Part shown: piece by piece, positions 8,462-17,708 of the stretch
How the letters are laid out: each line of letters starts with the position of its first letter
Numbering within the stretch: the stretch's first letter is position 1
Assembly (NCBI GenBank): GCA_947176925.1
Contig: CAMWSN010000003.1
Span: 1-38,471, forward strand
DNA from: an uncultured Porphyromonadaceae bacterium
Lineage (GTDB): Bacteria; Bacteroidota; Bacteroidia; Bacteroidales; Muribaculaceae
DNA length: 38,471 bases
Direction of reading: 5' to 3'
Translations under genes and position numbers: made by a program
The notes under the pieces: model-generated
Database searches by the model: none
Seen by the model: only the letters and a program-made list of their open reading frames with translations
Told to the model about the DNA's origin: nothing

Positions 8462-9694
8462 ATGCTGATGTCAAGGACTGTTAAACTATTCTGCCTCATG
8501 GCTCTCGCGGCCGTGGCCGGTCGCCTTCACGCTTCGGAGGCCGAGGTCCGATACATTGACATATATGGCGACAAAGGTGCTCCTGCTATTCCAGATACGA
8601 TTATTGACGAGCAGCAGCGCCACGATATAATTTATCATCGCCCTTCGTTTATCCAAAAGATCTATCGCTATTTCGCCGAGTCAAATGATGTCAAGCCCGC
8701 CAAAAAGTTTGACTTCTCAGTTATAGGCGGTCCATATTACAGCAGCGACACCAAATTAGGCATCGGCATTGTAGCTGCCGGCCTTTATCGTCATAATCTC
8801 AACGATACCCTCAATCCTGCCGGTCAGGTCAATATTTATGGCGACCTTTCGATTACGGGATACTATAAGGTAGGTGTGCGCGGGTCGCAATATTTCAGCG
8901 GCCATAAGTATCGTATGGCTTATGACCTTTCTTTCGAGTCTATGCCTGATAAGTTTTGGGGTATCGGTTATGATATGGCGTCAAAAAACTCAAACATGAC
9001 CAAATATAAGCGTTGGCATGCTCAACTCGACGCCTCTTTCCTTATTAACATAGGACATCCGGGACTTTACATAGGTCCGCGCCTGCTTGTTGACTATCTT
9101 GATGGCAAAAACATCAAGCGCCCCGAGCTTTGGAACTATCAAAACAATAAGACTTTTACGGATGCCGTTGGCGTGGCTATCGAGTTTGATACCCGTGATA
9201 ACGTCTTCAATGCTTACAAGGGTGTTTATGCCCGTGTAGATCAGCTCTTTGCGCCTCGGTTTATTGGAAATAAGTATGCCTTCTCATCAACGGAATTCAC
9301 AGTTTCCTATTATCATCAGCTATGGAAATCCGGAGTTTTGGCCGGTCGCCTTCATTCTCGTCTGACTTACGGCAACACCCCATGGGGCCTGATGTCAAAA
9401 CTCGGCGGCAGCTATACTATGCGCGGATATTGGGAAGGACGATACAACGATAAATGTGCGGCTGACTTCACCTTGGAGCTGCGTCAGCATCTTTTCAGCC
9501 GCTTCGGTGCCGTCGTCTGGGGCGGCGTAGGTGAGGTTTTTGCCAAGCCTAAGGATATTTTTAACACTCACTTGCTGTGGAACGCCGGCGTCGGCCTGCG
9601 CTGGGAGTTCAAACATCGGGTCAATGTCCGTGTGGATTATGGATTCGGTCAGCATGAAAACGGCCTTATTTTCAGTATCAATGAAGCATTCTAA
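8462..9694 (+). CDS. Omp85/BamA-TamA superfamily outer-membrane barrel without POTRA domains
   Basis: The start is the first ATG (8462; a second is at 8468). The frame reaches a TTG at 8429, but the signal peptide SRTVKLFCLMALAAVAGRLHA fits the ATG starts. The mature protein has only about 80 residues before a 16-strand-type barrel, so it lacks POTRA repeats. The barrel carries GGSYTMRGYWEGRYND, the loop motif (V/M)RG(F/Y) of the superfamily, and ends RVDYGFGQHENGLIFSINEAF with the terminal aromatic residue recognised by the BAM machinery. Its role may be transport or assembly of an unknown substrate. The next gene starts inside its last codons, so the two are translationally coupled. Confidence 0.85.
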   Translation: MLMSRTVKLFCLMALAAVAGRLHASEAEVRYIDIYGDKGAPAIPDTIIDEQQRHDIIYHRPSFIQKIYRYFAESNDVKPAKKFDFSVIGGPYYSSDTKLGIGIVAAGLYRHNLNDTLNPAGQVNIYGDLSITGYYKVGVRGSQYFSGHKYRMAYDLSFESMPDKFWGIGYDMASKNSNMTKYKRWHAQLDASFLINIGHPGLYIGPRLLVDYLDGKNIKRPELWNYQNNKTFTDAVGVAIEFDTRDNVFNAYKGVYARVDQLFAPRFIGNKYAFSSTEFTVSYYHQLWKSGVLAGRLHSRLTYGNTPWGLMSKLGGSYTMRGYWEGRYNDKCAADFTLELRQHLFSRFGAVVWGGVGEVFAKPKDIFNTHLLWNAGVGLRWEFKHRVNVRVDYGFGQHENGLIFSINEAF

Positions 9695-11420
9695 GACTCG
9701 TAAGCAACAGAAAAAATCACAGTCTCCCGCGCCGGAGCAGCGTATTCTCCCCATCGTCCTGATGTGGAGCGTCCCGGTCATTCTCGCAATTCCCGCCATC
9801 GCTCTATCAATTATGGGCCATTACAGCTGGGCGTCTTCACTGACCCAGGTTCTTCTCCCTATGGGAGTGATGCTCGCCCTATTGGGCTGCTGGCGCAGGG
9901 TGGGAATCACCACTCTCTGCCTGCTCCCGTTTATGGTGCTTGCTGCTTTCCAGATTGTTTTGCTTTTCCTGTATGCCGACGGGTCTATTATCGGTGTAGA
10001 CATGTTCCTCAATGTGGCCACGACCAATAGCTCCGAGGCCCTTGAACTTCTTGGCAACCTCCTGCCGGCTATTGCTGTAGTCGTGGCGCTCTATCTGCCT
10101 GTAATCGTGGTCGCTATTGTGGTGACTCGCAAGGGGTGGGGCGTTGCTGCTCCCCGCCGGCGATTGGCCGCATTTGTCGGCTGCCTTATTGCCGCCGTGG
10201 GTACCCTCGCCTTGGCGACAACTCTCTCCGGCGAACGCTCCTATAAGATTGACGAAGACCTCTATCCGGTCAACGTCTGCAGTAATATGGCCGAAGCATT
10301 TAAGCGCAACCATGACACCGGAGATTATTATAAGGACTCTGCCGACTTCACCTTTGGCGCCTCCTCCGAGCGTCCGGACACCATGCGTGAGGTCTATATA
10401 GCCGTAATCGGCGAAACCTCACGCGCCGACAATTGGCAACTGTTTGGTTATGACCGATTCACGACTCCTTATCTCTGCTCGCTCCCTGACTCCACTATTG
10501 CTTCATACGGCCGATGCCTCTCCGAGAGCAACACCACTCATAAAGCTGTCCCCCTGCTGCTCTCAACCCTGACTTCAGATAATTTCGGAAAACAGATCAA
10601 TCACACCAAATCGGTCATTACGGCCTTCAAGGAAGCCGGCTACGCAACTGATTTTATCTCAATGCAGGCGCGTAACCACAGCTACATTGATTTCTTCGCC
10701 AACGAAGCGGACTCAACCGTCTTCCTGCGCGAGCCTCAGCCCGGGGTGGTCAATGCCGAAGTCTCTGATATTGACGCGCTTCCCTTGGTTGATTCTATCC
10801 TAAGTAGTGGAAAGGGAAAACAGCTTATCGTGGTCCATCTTTATGGCTCCCACTTCAATTACTGTGACCGCTATCCGCGCGAGCAAGCTTATTTTCTCCC
10901 TGATCTTTATGATGAGGCAAATCAGGCCAACCGTGCCCGTCTGATTAACGCTTACGATAACTCTATTCGCCAGACTGACCATCTGCTCTTTGAACTCATG
11001 GCGCGCTTGGATTCAATCGGATGCCCCGGCGGACTCATCTTTGCCTCAGATCATGGCGAAGACATCTTTGACGACGAACGCGGGCGTTTCCTCCACGCAT
11101 CGCCAACTCCGACTTACCATCAGCTCCATGTTCCCATGATTATTCATTTGACTTCGGCACTCCGTGAGGCTCATCCTGAAATGTGGGCTGCTGCCAAAGC
11201 GAATGAGGATCAGCAGATCAGTTCTTCGGCCAGCTTTACCCCGACTCTTTTATCCATTGCCGGAATACATACCGCCAAGTCAGACCACACAAAGGCACTG
11301 ACTGATGGCGAATACGCCGCCCCCGAGACCCGCATATTCCTCAACGATCTCAACCGCGCTGAACCCCTTGAGGATGCCGGCTTCACCTCCCGCGACTTCA
11401 CCCTCCTCTCCCGCATCTAA
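9681..11420 (+). CDS. Membrane phosphoethanolamine-transferase-like enzyme (sulfatase fold)
   Basis: From the ATG at 9681, which overlaps the previous gene by 14 bases, the protein has 579 residues; the frame is open further upstream but only within the barrel gene. A basic N-terminus (KHSKTRKQQKKS) is followed by about five membrane helices (residues 22-185). The periplasmic catalytic domain has IAVIGETSRADNW near residue 244, with Thr246 as the expected nucleophile and zinc ligand, and LIFASDHGEDIFDD (Asp457, His458). This pattern matches EptA/CptA-type enzymes that transfer phosphoethanolamine to lipid A or core sugars. The exact acceptor cannot be read from sequence. Its stop abuts the stop of the opposing gene with no base between them. 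Confidence 0.88.
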   Translation: MKHSKTRKQQKKSQSPAPEQRILPIVLMWSVPVILAIPAIALSIMGHYSWASSLTQVLLPMGVMLALLGCWRRVGITTLCLLPFMVLAAFQIVLLFLYADGSIIGVDMFLNVATTNSSEALELLGNLLPAIAVVVALYLPVIVVAIVVTRKGWGVAAPRRRLAAFVGCLIAAVGTLALATTLSGERSYKIDEDLYPVNVCSNMAEAFKRNHDTGDYYKDSADFTFGASSERPDTMREVYIAVIGETSRADNWQLFGYDRFTTPYLCSLPDSTIASYGRCLSESNTTHKAVPLLLSTLTSDNFGKQINHTKSVITAFKEAGYATDFISMQARNHSYIDFFANEADSTVFLREPQPGVVNAEVSDIDALPLVDSILSSGKGKQLIVVHLYGSHFNYCDRYPREQAYFLPDLYDEANQANRARLINAYDNSIRQTDHLLFELMARLDSIGCPGGLIFASDHGEDIFDDERGRFLHASPTPTYHQLHVPMIIHLTSALREAHPEMWAAAKANEDQQISSSASFTPTLLSIAGIHTAKSDHTKALTDGEYAAPETRIFLNDLNRAEPLEDAGFTSRDFTLLSRI

Positions 11421-13091
11421 CTACATGTAGATGGAGTGGAGTTCTTGAAGGATTGAGGGGGCGTTGTTTTCGAGTTTGCGTTTGATTGACGATTTGGCAT
11501 TGTAGACGGTGCGGGGGGTGATGTTCAGGATGAAACTGATGATTCTGGTTGAAAGATTGGCACACAGCAGGGCCAGGATTGTCCGCTCGGAGTCAGTTAT
11601 TGACGGACATTCGCTCTTGACGCGGTCAATCAGATTATCACAGTAACCGTTTATCACCTCTTTGAGGTTATCAATAAATTCCGTAGTTTTGACCGTATCC
11701 AGTCTTTTTTTCAGGTCCTTCATGGCTCGGTTTGTTGACGCCTTAGATGCTTCGGCATCAATGAAAATATTTCCGAGTTCTTCTATCCAGGCAAATTGTG
11801 ACATGAATAATTTCTGCGCATCAATTCGTCCGTCTTTCACCTGTTGATTCAGCGCATTAACCTCTTGTTGTTGCTGATTTAGATTCGCTTGCATTTCGGT
11901 GAGCTCAGATGAAATCAGGAGCACTTCGTCCTTGGTCCGCGCAATCTGTTCTTCATGCCGTTTGGACACTATTCTAAAATGTAAAATTCCAAAGAAAATA
12001 ATCAAAGAGATAATAATGCAAACGAAAACGAGAGATATACGTTGAACGCGAAGATTGTTCTCCACTTTTGCAGATTGCTTAAAAGCCTTGTCCCTTTCAT
12101 GGATATATCTGGCATTTTCCAAAACTTCACTATTATGGGAAGTAATTGCCTGATTGTGCTTGATGATGTGTCTACGAAGTGCCTTTAATGCTGAATCAGT
12201 ATCTCCTGCCATAAGATATGACAACGTAAAGGCATAGTCACAATTTATATCTTCTTCAGATATTCCATTTTGTATTATATAGTTCTTAAGAGAATCTAAT
12301 GCTCCTTTCGGATGCATTTCTGCTTGAGTTGTAATTACTCTGATAGTAGGCTGAAATCCGGCATTAATCATTTCCGTTAAAACCGAGTCTGCCGTTGAAT
12401 AATTTTGCAAGAAACAATTTGATAAGTATTGCACTTCCATAATGTCAATATCAGGACCGGTTGAATGTAGAGTCGCTGAATCTAAATATTCAATTGACTC
12501 ATGGAAGCGTTGTAAATTATAATATTCAGAACCTATTATTGAGTATAACCCGGCAAGCCATTCATTCTTTTTTGCAATTTTAGCATGCTCTAATGAACGT
12601 AATTCCCAGTCAATAGCATTGTTATAAGAAAAGCAATTACTATATAACATACCAATAACGTTTTCTATACGCGAAAGAAATGTCGCGTCATTTAGCTTTA
12701 ACGCAATATCATAGGCCATCAAAGCGTCATGCATTCCCGCCTCATAATAATTGGCATTAAGATAAATTGATGCTCGATAATGATAAGCCATCATTTGATG
12801 ATATTCATCATCACTGTAAGAAAAGTAGTTTACAGCAATAGAAATCAGCGAGTCTGAGGTCAGATCTATGTAGTTTTTGTCATAGGCTTGCGATAGCAGA
12901 AGGGCATGGCGCGCTTGAGTTTCACCGCGTAGGGTTTGCCCATCAATTTCTTCGAGGATGATGAGGGCTGAATCCGGCTGATGCTCCATCAAGGCCTCGG
13001 CCAGGTCAAGCTGCTCATTTACCGGCGACTTCCGACACCCCGCCATAAGGGCGCATACCAATGTGATAAAAATAATTGCTATTTTCGGCAT
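11421..13091 (-). CDS. TPR lipoprotein with membrane helix and C-terminal LuxR-like helix-turn-helix (second copy)
   Basis: The 556-aa protein starts with a lipoprotein signal (LMAGC, Cys19). Residues 25-310 are helical TPR-like repeats. A membrane helix at about 351-372 (VFVCIIISLIIFFGILHF) follows, then a coiled coil (about 380-425) and a C-terminal DNA-binding-like domain (497-542) with SITDSERTILALLCANLSTR and ITPRTVYNAKSSIKRKL, as in LuxR/GerE-type regulators. A periplasmic sensor linked to a cytoplasmic DNA-binding domain is inferred. It begins seven bases after the upstream barrel gene and is last in the four-gene operon. The first 68 residues are almost the same as in the other copy (16029-17708), whereas the rest has diverged. 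The middle of the gene is visibly more AT-rich than its neighbours. Confidence 0.85.
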   Translation of the reverse strand: MPKIAIIFITLVCALMAGCRKSPVNEQLDLAEALMEHQPDSALIILEEIDGQTLRGETQARHALLLSQAYDKNYIDLTSDSLISIAVNYFSYSDDEYHQMMAYHYRASIYLNANYYEAGMHDALMAYDIALKLNDATFLSRIENVIGMLYSNCFSYNNAIDWELRSLEHAKIAKKNEWLAGLYSIIGSEYYNLQRFHESIEYLDSATLHSTGPDIDIMEVQYLSNCFLQNYSTADSVLTEMINAGFQPTIRVITTQAEMHPKGALDSLKNYIIQNGISEEDINCDYAFTLSYLMAGDTDSALKALRRHIIKHNQAITSHNSEVLENARYIHERDKAFKQSAKVENNLRVQRISLVFVCIIISLIIFFGILHFRIVSKRHEEQIARTKDEVLLISSELTEMQANLNQQQQEVNALNQQVKDGRIDAQKLFMSQFAWIEELGNIFIDAEASKASTNRAMKDLKKRLDTVKTTEFIDNLKEVINGYCDNLIDRVKSECPSITDSERTILALLCANLSTRIISFILNITPRTVYNAKSSIKRKLENNAPSILQELHSIYM

Positions 13092-13098
13092 GAAAATA

Positions 13099-16032
13099 TC
13101 ATCTCTTTTTTGGAGTGACAGTAAGACTATAAGTTACGGAAAGGAGGACGTATGAGGGCTGGGCGTTGTAGCGACTCATGCTCATTGATGTGGTGCTAAT
13201 GTAGCGGGAGAACGTCGGAATCTGTTGGAGGATGTCATAGCCGTAGATTTTGACGAGCCATTTCGGTGCAACTTTTTTGCTCAGCGAGAGGTCCCAGACC
13301 CAGTACGGGCGGTCAATTTTGGAGTTGCCATAACCATAGCGAGAGTTGAGAGTCAGCGATGTTTCAAGCCCGATATTCCAGGGCAGAGTGCCCTGCGCTT
13401 CGAACGAGTAATCAATGTCGGCATATCGGGAGTTGGTAAACCTGTATTTCTCCGAGTGCTGGCGATTGAAGCGCATGTCAATGTTTCCGCGGATAACGAA
13501 GTCGCGGATTGACAGTGACAGGGTGAATTTGTCGCTAAACGTGCGGTAATCAGAGCTGAGAGTGCCCGGATTGTCTAATTCTGAGGAGTAGTCAACGGTA
13601 TGGCGAAGCGAATGGGAGAACGAGTTTTGGAAACTGAATCGGTTATTTGGGCCAAAATTTTGACCGTAAGAAAGCGACTCGGACGTTGACCGGTTGCCAT
13701 TGACGTTCATCGGGGTAGTAATGGTAACTCCGGTTTCGGGATTGAGGAAGTGAGCTCGGGAGATTGCGTTGTCAACCTTGCGATAGCTGATGGACGCACT
13801 GATGTAATGGTGACGTTTGCCGAATCGCTTACCGTAGGAGAGAGAGTGGTTCCATGAGCGCGTGTCTTTCAGCCGCGGATTTCCCCGATAGATGTTCATC
13901 GGGTCGGTAGTATCTTCGGCGTCATTGAGCCAGCTCATGTTAGGCAGGTTCAGGTAAGTGTCAAAGCGATAGCTGAAGCCAATCACGTCAATTTTCACCG
14001 ATGGAGTCCAGAGTTTGGAATATCTATGCAGGTCAATCCGGCTGTGGACTCGGTTTTCCTGATATTTTCGGTAATTCAGTTCATAGGTTGAACCTAAATT
14101 TACTTTAAGGTTCCAATAGCGCAAATTCAAGTTGGCCGAAAACTTGTTGATATTCTCGTTGTAGTGAGAGTCGTAGCTGTTAATTTCGTCAAAAAGCAGC
14201 GCCGACGAAGGGGTCAGGAGCGCAGGCTCCGAGCCTGAAAGATTCTCGTAATAGCGATTGAGGTCGCCTCGGTTGTCATGGACCAGGAATCGGTAATCAA
14301 TTCCGCCCTCAAGGCTGAATTTCTTATGAACGTATTTTGCCGAACCGATGTTAACACTGAGATCTACGGAATTATTGGTCCGTTTCTGTAATCCCTCAGC
14401 CGTCTGATGGTAATTATCAGTCCCGCCGGCCGGGTAGATAATCTGTTGCGTGGAGTTATAGTCCGAGCGGTCGGTCTCGGCGTTATAATCAGCCGAGAAT
14501 TTCATCTGGGCAATTCCCGGAATGAGGTGAGGGTCAATGGCGTAACTTACGCGTCCGATTCCTTCAAATCTTCTTGAATTGTCAATGTTGCGCGTGGATT
14601 GATAAGATTGAATGTCAGCCGTCAGCGGGTCGTCAGGCGCACTGTCCTGAGCGTTAAGCGCTGATTGGCGCAAAGTGCGTTCTCCGTCTCTTTTATCTCG
14701 TTGAGTTGCCAAGATCATCTCAGTCTTGAACAGTCCGGAGCGGAAATGGCGCGTCAGGACGTTGTTCCAGCTCATATTCAGTGCACGCGAGTAGCCATGG
14801 CCTTCAGAAGTGGACCATCTGGTGCCCTCGGTGAAGAACTCGGTCATTTCGCTTTCCGACCTGGAATGGTTTTCCCTGCCCCGGACGGTCAGGTTTGAGT
14901 TGAAGCCCTCGCGCTTTTGGTCCTTCCATGTGATTTTAAAGTTAGCGCCGGCCTTGGCGGAAGTGACGAGTCCGGCATTGATATTGGAGGAAGACCATCG
15001 GCCCGAGCCATCGACCGAGGCATCGCTGTTGACGTTATTTCCTTGAATATAAAGGCCATATTCCATATTTGAGTCGTAGACCAAAGCGAATATTCGGCCT
15101 AACCATTTCAGCGTCGGGTCGTTGTTGACATTCACGCCGCCTCCGAGAGTGTAATTGGTAATCAAACCTTTCATAAATTCTCTTTTTAGGTTGACGTCAA
15201 GCACCAACGGGTCTTTCGTCTTGTCTCGCTCTTCGACTTTTCGGCTGTAAGCGATTTCATCCGGAGCTTTTTTGTAGACTTTGACATCCTTAATGGTGTA
15301 GTGGGGGAGGTTTTCCAGGGCCACGATAGGGTCACCATTGAAGAACTTCTTGCCGTTGACCAGCAGCTCCCTGACGGGTTCGCCATTGATGGTGATATGT
15401 CCTCCGCGCGAGAGTGTGGCGCCCGGCAGAGCACGAATCAGGGCGTCAAGCATTGACCCGTCAGGCAGGTTGAAGGCGTCGGCATTATAGACTAAGGTGT
15501 CGCCGTTATAGAACATCTTCACCTTCGTAGCCGTCACTGTTACCTCATTGAGTCTCAGTGACTTCTCTCCGGGGTAGATTCCATAGTTTCCGGCGTGATA
15601 ATATGCCGTGCGGTCATAGACCTTGGCATCAGTAGTTTTGAATCTCATAGTGCGCCCCTCAAACCCTTCTTTGTTGAGACTGACAATCAGGACGCTGTCA
15701 TAGGGGATCATTCCCGAGTAGCGGACATGGTTTTTCATCGGGTCGTTGATATCATCAGGGAGTTGCATCGTCCATCCGCGCTCAGCCCCGCGCTTTGCCT
15801 CATTCATCAGATCGGTTTTTCGGTCAATCCACTCAAGGGAATCCACGGAAAACTTGCCGGAAAGACCGCTGACCGATACTTTTACATCCCGCAGAGGCAT
15901 CTTGTTCGACGAATTATAAACATACATCGAAAACATGATGGAGTCAGGCGTCTGCGGCGCTTCCTGAGCCTTCAAACCGAAGGCGCAGAATAAAGTAATA
16001 AGAAGGGATAAGATCTTGGCTCTCATAATCAT
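13099..16032 (-). CDS. Large outer-membrane beta-barrel protein, TonB-receptor-like (second copy)
   Basis: The 977-aa protein has a signal peptide (MRAKILSLLITLFCAFGLKA), an N-terminal carboxypeptidase-regulatory-like beta domain (about 30-150), then a plug-like segment with EVTVTATKVKMFYNGDTLVY, LPDGSMLDALIRALPGA and ITINGEPVRELLVNGKKFF (about 162-235). The rest is a barrel rich in alternating strands, ending YVLLSVTYSLTVTPKKR. This is the Bacteroidetes outer-membrane barrel family with a TonB-type plug. No SusD partner is present. The start at 16032 overlaps the stop of the upstream regulator gene as ATGA, which supports M1 over a second Met two codons later. The substrate is unknown. It is paralogous to the barrel at 17708-20608. 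Confidence 0.87.
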   Translation of the reverse strand: MIMRAKILSLLITLFCAFGLKAQEAPQTPDSIMFSMYVYNSSNKMPLRDVKVSVSGLSGKFSVDSLEWIDRKTDLMNEAKRGAERGWTMQLPDDINDPMKNHVRYSGMIPYDSVLIVSLNKEGFEGRTMRFKTTDAKVYDRTAYYHAGNYGIYPGEKSLRLNEVTVTATKVKMFYNGDTLVYNADAFNLPDGSMLDALIRALPGATLSRGGHITINGEPVRELLVNGKKFFNGDPIVALENLPHYTIKDVKVYKKAPDEIAYSRKVEERDKTKDPLVLDVNLKREFMKGLITNYTLGGGVNVNNDPTLKWLGRIFALVYDSNMEYGLYIQGNNVNSDASVDGSGRWSSSNINAGLVTSAKAGANFKITWKDQKREGFNSNLTVRGRENHSRSESEMTEFFTEGTRWSTSEGHGYSRALNMSWNNVLTRHFRSGLFKTEMILATQRDKRDGERTLRQSALNAQDSAPDDPLTADIQSYQSTRNIDNSRRFEGIGRVSYAIDPHLIPGIAQMKFSADYNAETDRSDYNSTQQIIYPAGGTDNYHQTAEGLQKRTNNSVDLSVNIGSAKYVHKKFSLEGGIDYRFLVHDNRGDLNRYYENLSGSEPALLTPSSALLFDEINSYDSHYNENINKFSANLNLRYWNLKVNLGSTYELNYRKYQENRVHSRIDLHRYSKLWTPSVKIDVIGFSYRFDTYLNLPNMSWLNDAEDTTDPMNIYRGNPRLKDTRSWNHSLSYGKRFGKRHHYISASISYRKVDNAISRAHFLNPETGVTITTPMNVNGNRSTSESLSYGQNFGPNNRFSFQNSFSHSLRHTVDYSSELDNPGTLSSDYRTFSDKFTLSLSIRDFVIRGNIDMRFNRQHSEKYRFTNSRYADIDYSFEAQGTLPWNIGLETSLTLNSRYGYGNSKIDRPYWVWDLSLSKKVAPKWLVKIYGYDILQQIPTFSRYISTTSMSMSRYNAQPSYVLLSVTYSLTVTPKKR

Positions 16033-17708
16033 ATAATTTCTAAAATATGGCCGGAGGCAGGCGTTTGAAGCGCCGAGAGTTTCTCCTTGATTCTGGCTTT
16101 CAGGTTATAGATCGCGCGGGTTGATTTTTCTAAAAGCACTGCAATGACGGCAGGCGATAACCCGCAGATAAGACAAATCAGTGTTTCCCGTTCCGAATCA
16201 ATCAGCGGGAGGCTGTCAATGGCAATCATCAGTTTATTATCATATTGAGTAATGAGTTCGGTCAATTGGTTGATAAACTGATTTTTGGATAGCATTGAGG
16301 TCAATTCTTTGGAGATTAATTTATTGAACTCCTTTTTATCGGCTTTCATGGTGTCAGACGACTTTAAATATCTCGCGCCAACACGTTCAACCCATGAGAA
16401 CTGATTGATGAATGCCTGATAACTCAGTTTGCGCAGGTCTTCAACCTGGGCGGTAAGGGCGTTGATTTGACTGAGGTTTTCAGAAATCTTGCTTTCGGAA
16501 TGCTCCAAGTTCGCTTTAATGGAGAGATATTCGTTTTGCATGACGTACATGTTATGCTCCCACTCTAATTGCTCAGTCCGGTGCCGATTACGTAAATACT
16601 TGATATATAGCAGTGAAACGGCGGTAAGCAGTCCGATGATGACACAAAGCGCTATGGAAAACCTTTGAGACTCCTTTTTGCGTTCTTTTTCCTGCTCGAG
16701 AATCTGTCGGGAATGCTCTTGCTGAGCTTTTTCCAAAGGATTGTTCCCCATCAAATAATAGAGTTCATTACTGCTGATAATATGTTGTCTTAACGTCTGC
16801 AATGCTTTTTGATTGTCGCCCTGCGACAAATAGGTCAGCGCATAGGCCATTTGGATATCAGCCTCGTCGGTTATATCAATATTGTTTTCTTGAACATAAT
16901 TATCAAGTATCTCCAAGGCATATTCGGGATGCCTCTGGGCCTGTGATGCAATCACCATGGTTGATGGTTGAAACCCGTGGCGGATTATTTCTGAGTAGAT
17001 TTCGTCAGACTGTGAAAATCGGTTCAGGAAGTTATTATTAAGATATTGAATTTCAAGAATGTCCTTATCCGGGGTGGGGGAGAGCATCGCCGCAGAGTCG
17101 GCATAAGCCAATGATTCATTAAATCTCTGCAAATTAAACAGATTCTCCGCGATATTTGTGTAAGATGCCATCATCCATTGCTTATTGTCAATCGTCTTAG
17201 CGAAGGCAAGAGACTTCATCTCCCAATCAGTCGAGGTTTGATAGTTAAAAGCATTCCGTTGGATTCGACCAATCAGAGACGTAATCCGACTCAAATTCAG
17301 CGTGTCAGTCAGGTTTGCAGCAATATCGTAAGATTTCAGGACATATAATAAAGCGTCATCATCAAATCCTGCCTGAAATTTTATTGCGCCCATATATTGA
17401 TAGGATAGCATTTTATGGTGAGAGTCGTCAGAGTTTTCGTAATATTTGACGGCGATGGAAATGAGCGAGTCGTCTGACTCGTGAATGACGTTTCTGTGTC
17501 GGGCCTGAGTAAGCAGCAGGGCATGGCGCGCTTGGGTTTCGCCGCGAAGGGTCTTCCCGTCAATCTTTTCAACAATGGCGAGGGCCGAGTCCGGGCGTTG
17601 CTCCATCAGGGCTTCGGCCCGGTCAAGTTGCTCATTGACCGGCGACTTCCGGCAGCCCGCCATGAGGGCTGCAATCAGAATGATTAAAAGTAGCGCTTTA
17701 GGCTGCAT
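16029..17708 (-). CDS. TPR lipoprotein with membrane helix and C-terminal LuxR-like helix-turn-helix (first copy)
   Basis: The 559-aa protein has a lipobox (LMAGC, Cys19), TPR-like helices (25-310), one membrane helix at about 350-370 (FSIALCVIIGLLTAVSLLYI), a coiled coil (380-425), and a C-terminal helix-turn-helix-like domain (500-545) containing LIDSERETLICLICGLSPA and KSTRAIYNLKARIKEKL. The layout suggests a sensor that passes a periplasmic signal to DNA. It starts in a TAATG overlap with the upstream barrel gene and ends in an ATGA overlap with the next barrel gene, so translation of all three is coupled. The paired arrangement suggests that each regulator senses or controls its barrel; that is inference. 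The target promoter is unknown, with 20637-20668 the obvious candidate. Confidence 0.85.
   Translation of the reverse strand: MQPKALLLIILIAALMAGCRKSPVNEQLDRAEALMEQRPDSALAIVEKIDGKTLRGETQARHALLLTQARHRNVIHESDDSLISIAVKYYENSDDSHHKMLSYQYMGAIKFQAGFDDDALLYVLKSYDIAANLTDTLNLSRITSLIGRIQRNAFNYQTSTDWEMKSLAFAKTIDNKQWMMASYTNIAENLFNLQRFNESLAYADSAAMLSPTPDKDILEIQYLNNNFLNRFSQSDEIYSEIIRHGFQPSTMVIASQAQRHPEYALEILDNYVQENNIDITDEADIQMAYALTYLSQGDNQKALQTLRQHIISSNELYYLMGNNPLEKAQQEHSRQILEQEKERKKESQRFSIALCVIIGLLTAVSLLYIKYLRNRHRTEQLEWEHNMYVMQNEYLSIKANLEHSESKISENLSQINALTAQVEDLRKLSYQAFINQFSWVERVGARYLKSSDTMKADKKEFNKLISKELTSMLSKNQFINQLTELITQYDNKLMIAIDSLPLIDSERETLICLICGLSPAVIAVLLEKSTRAIYNLKARIKEKLSALQTPASGHILEII

Noticed and set aside
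8429..9694. TTG start for the Omp85 gene
   Set aside because: The extra residues put a long segment before the signal peptide; ATG codons at 8462 and 8468 fit much better.
8462..9694. Gene following porU read as porV
   Set aside because: The protein lacks the PorV/FadL-type N-terminus and carries the Omp85 MRGY motif and terminal aromatic strand.
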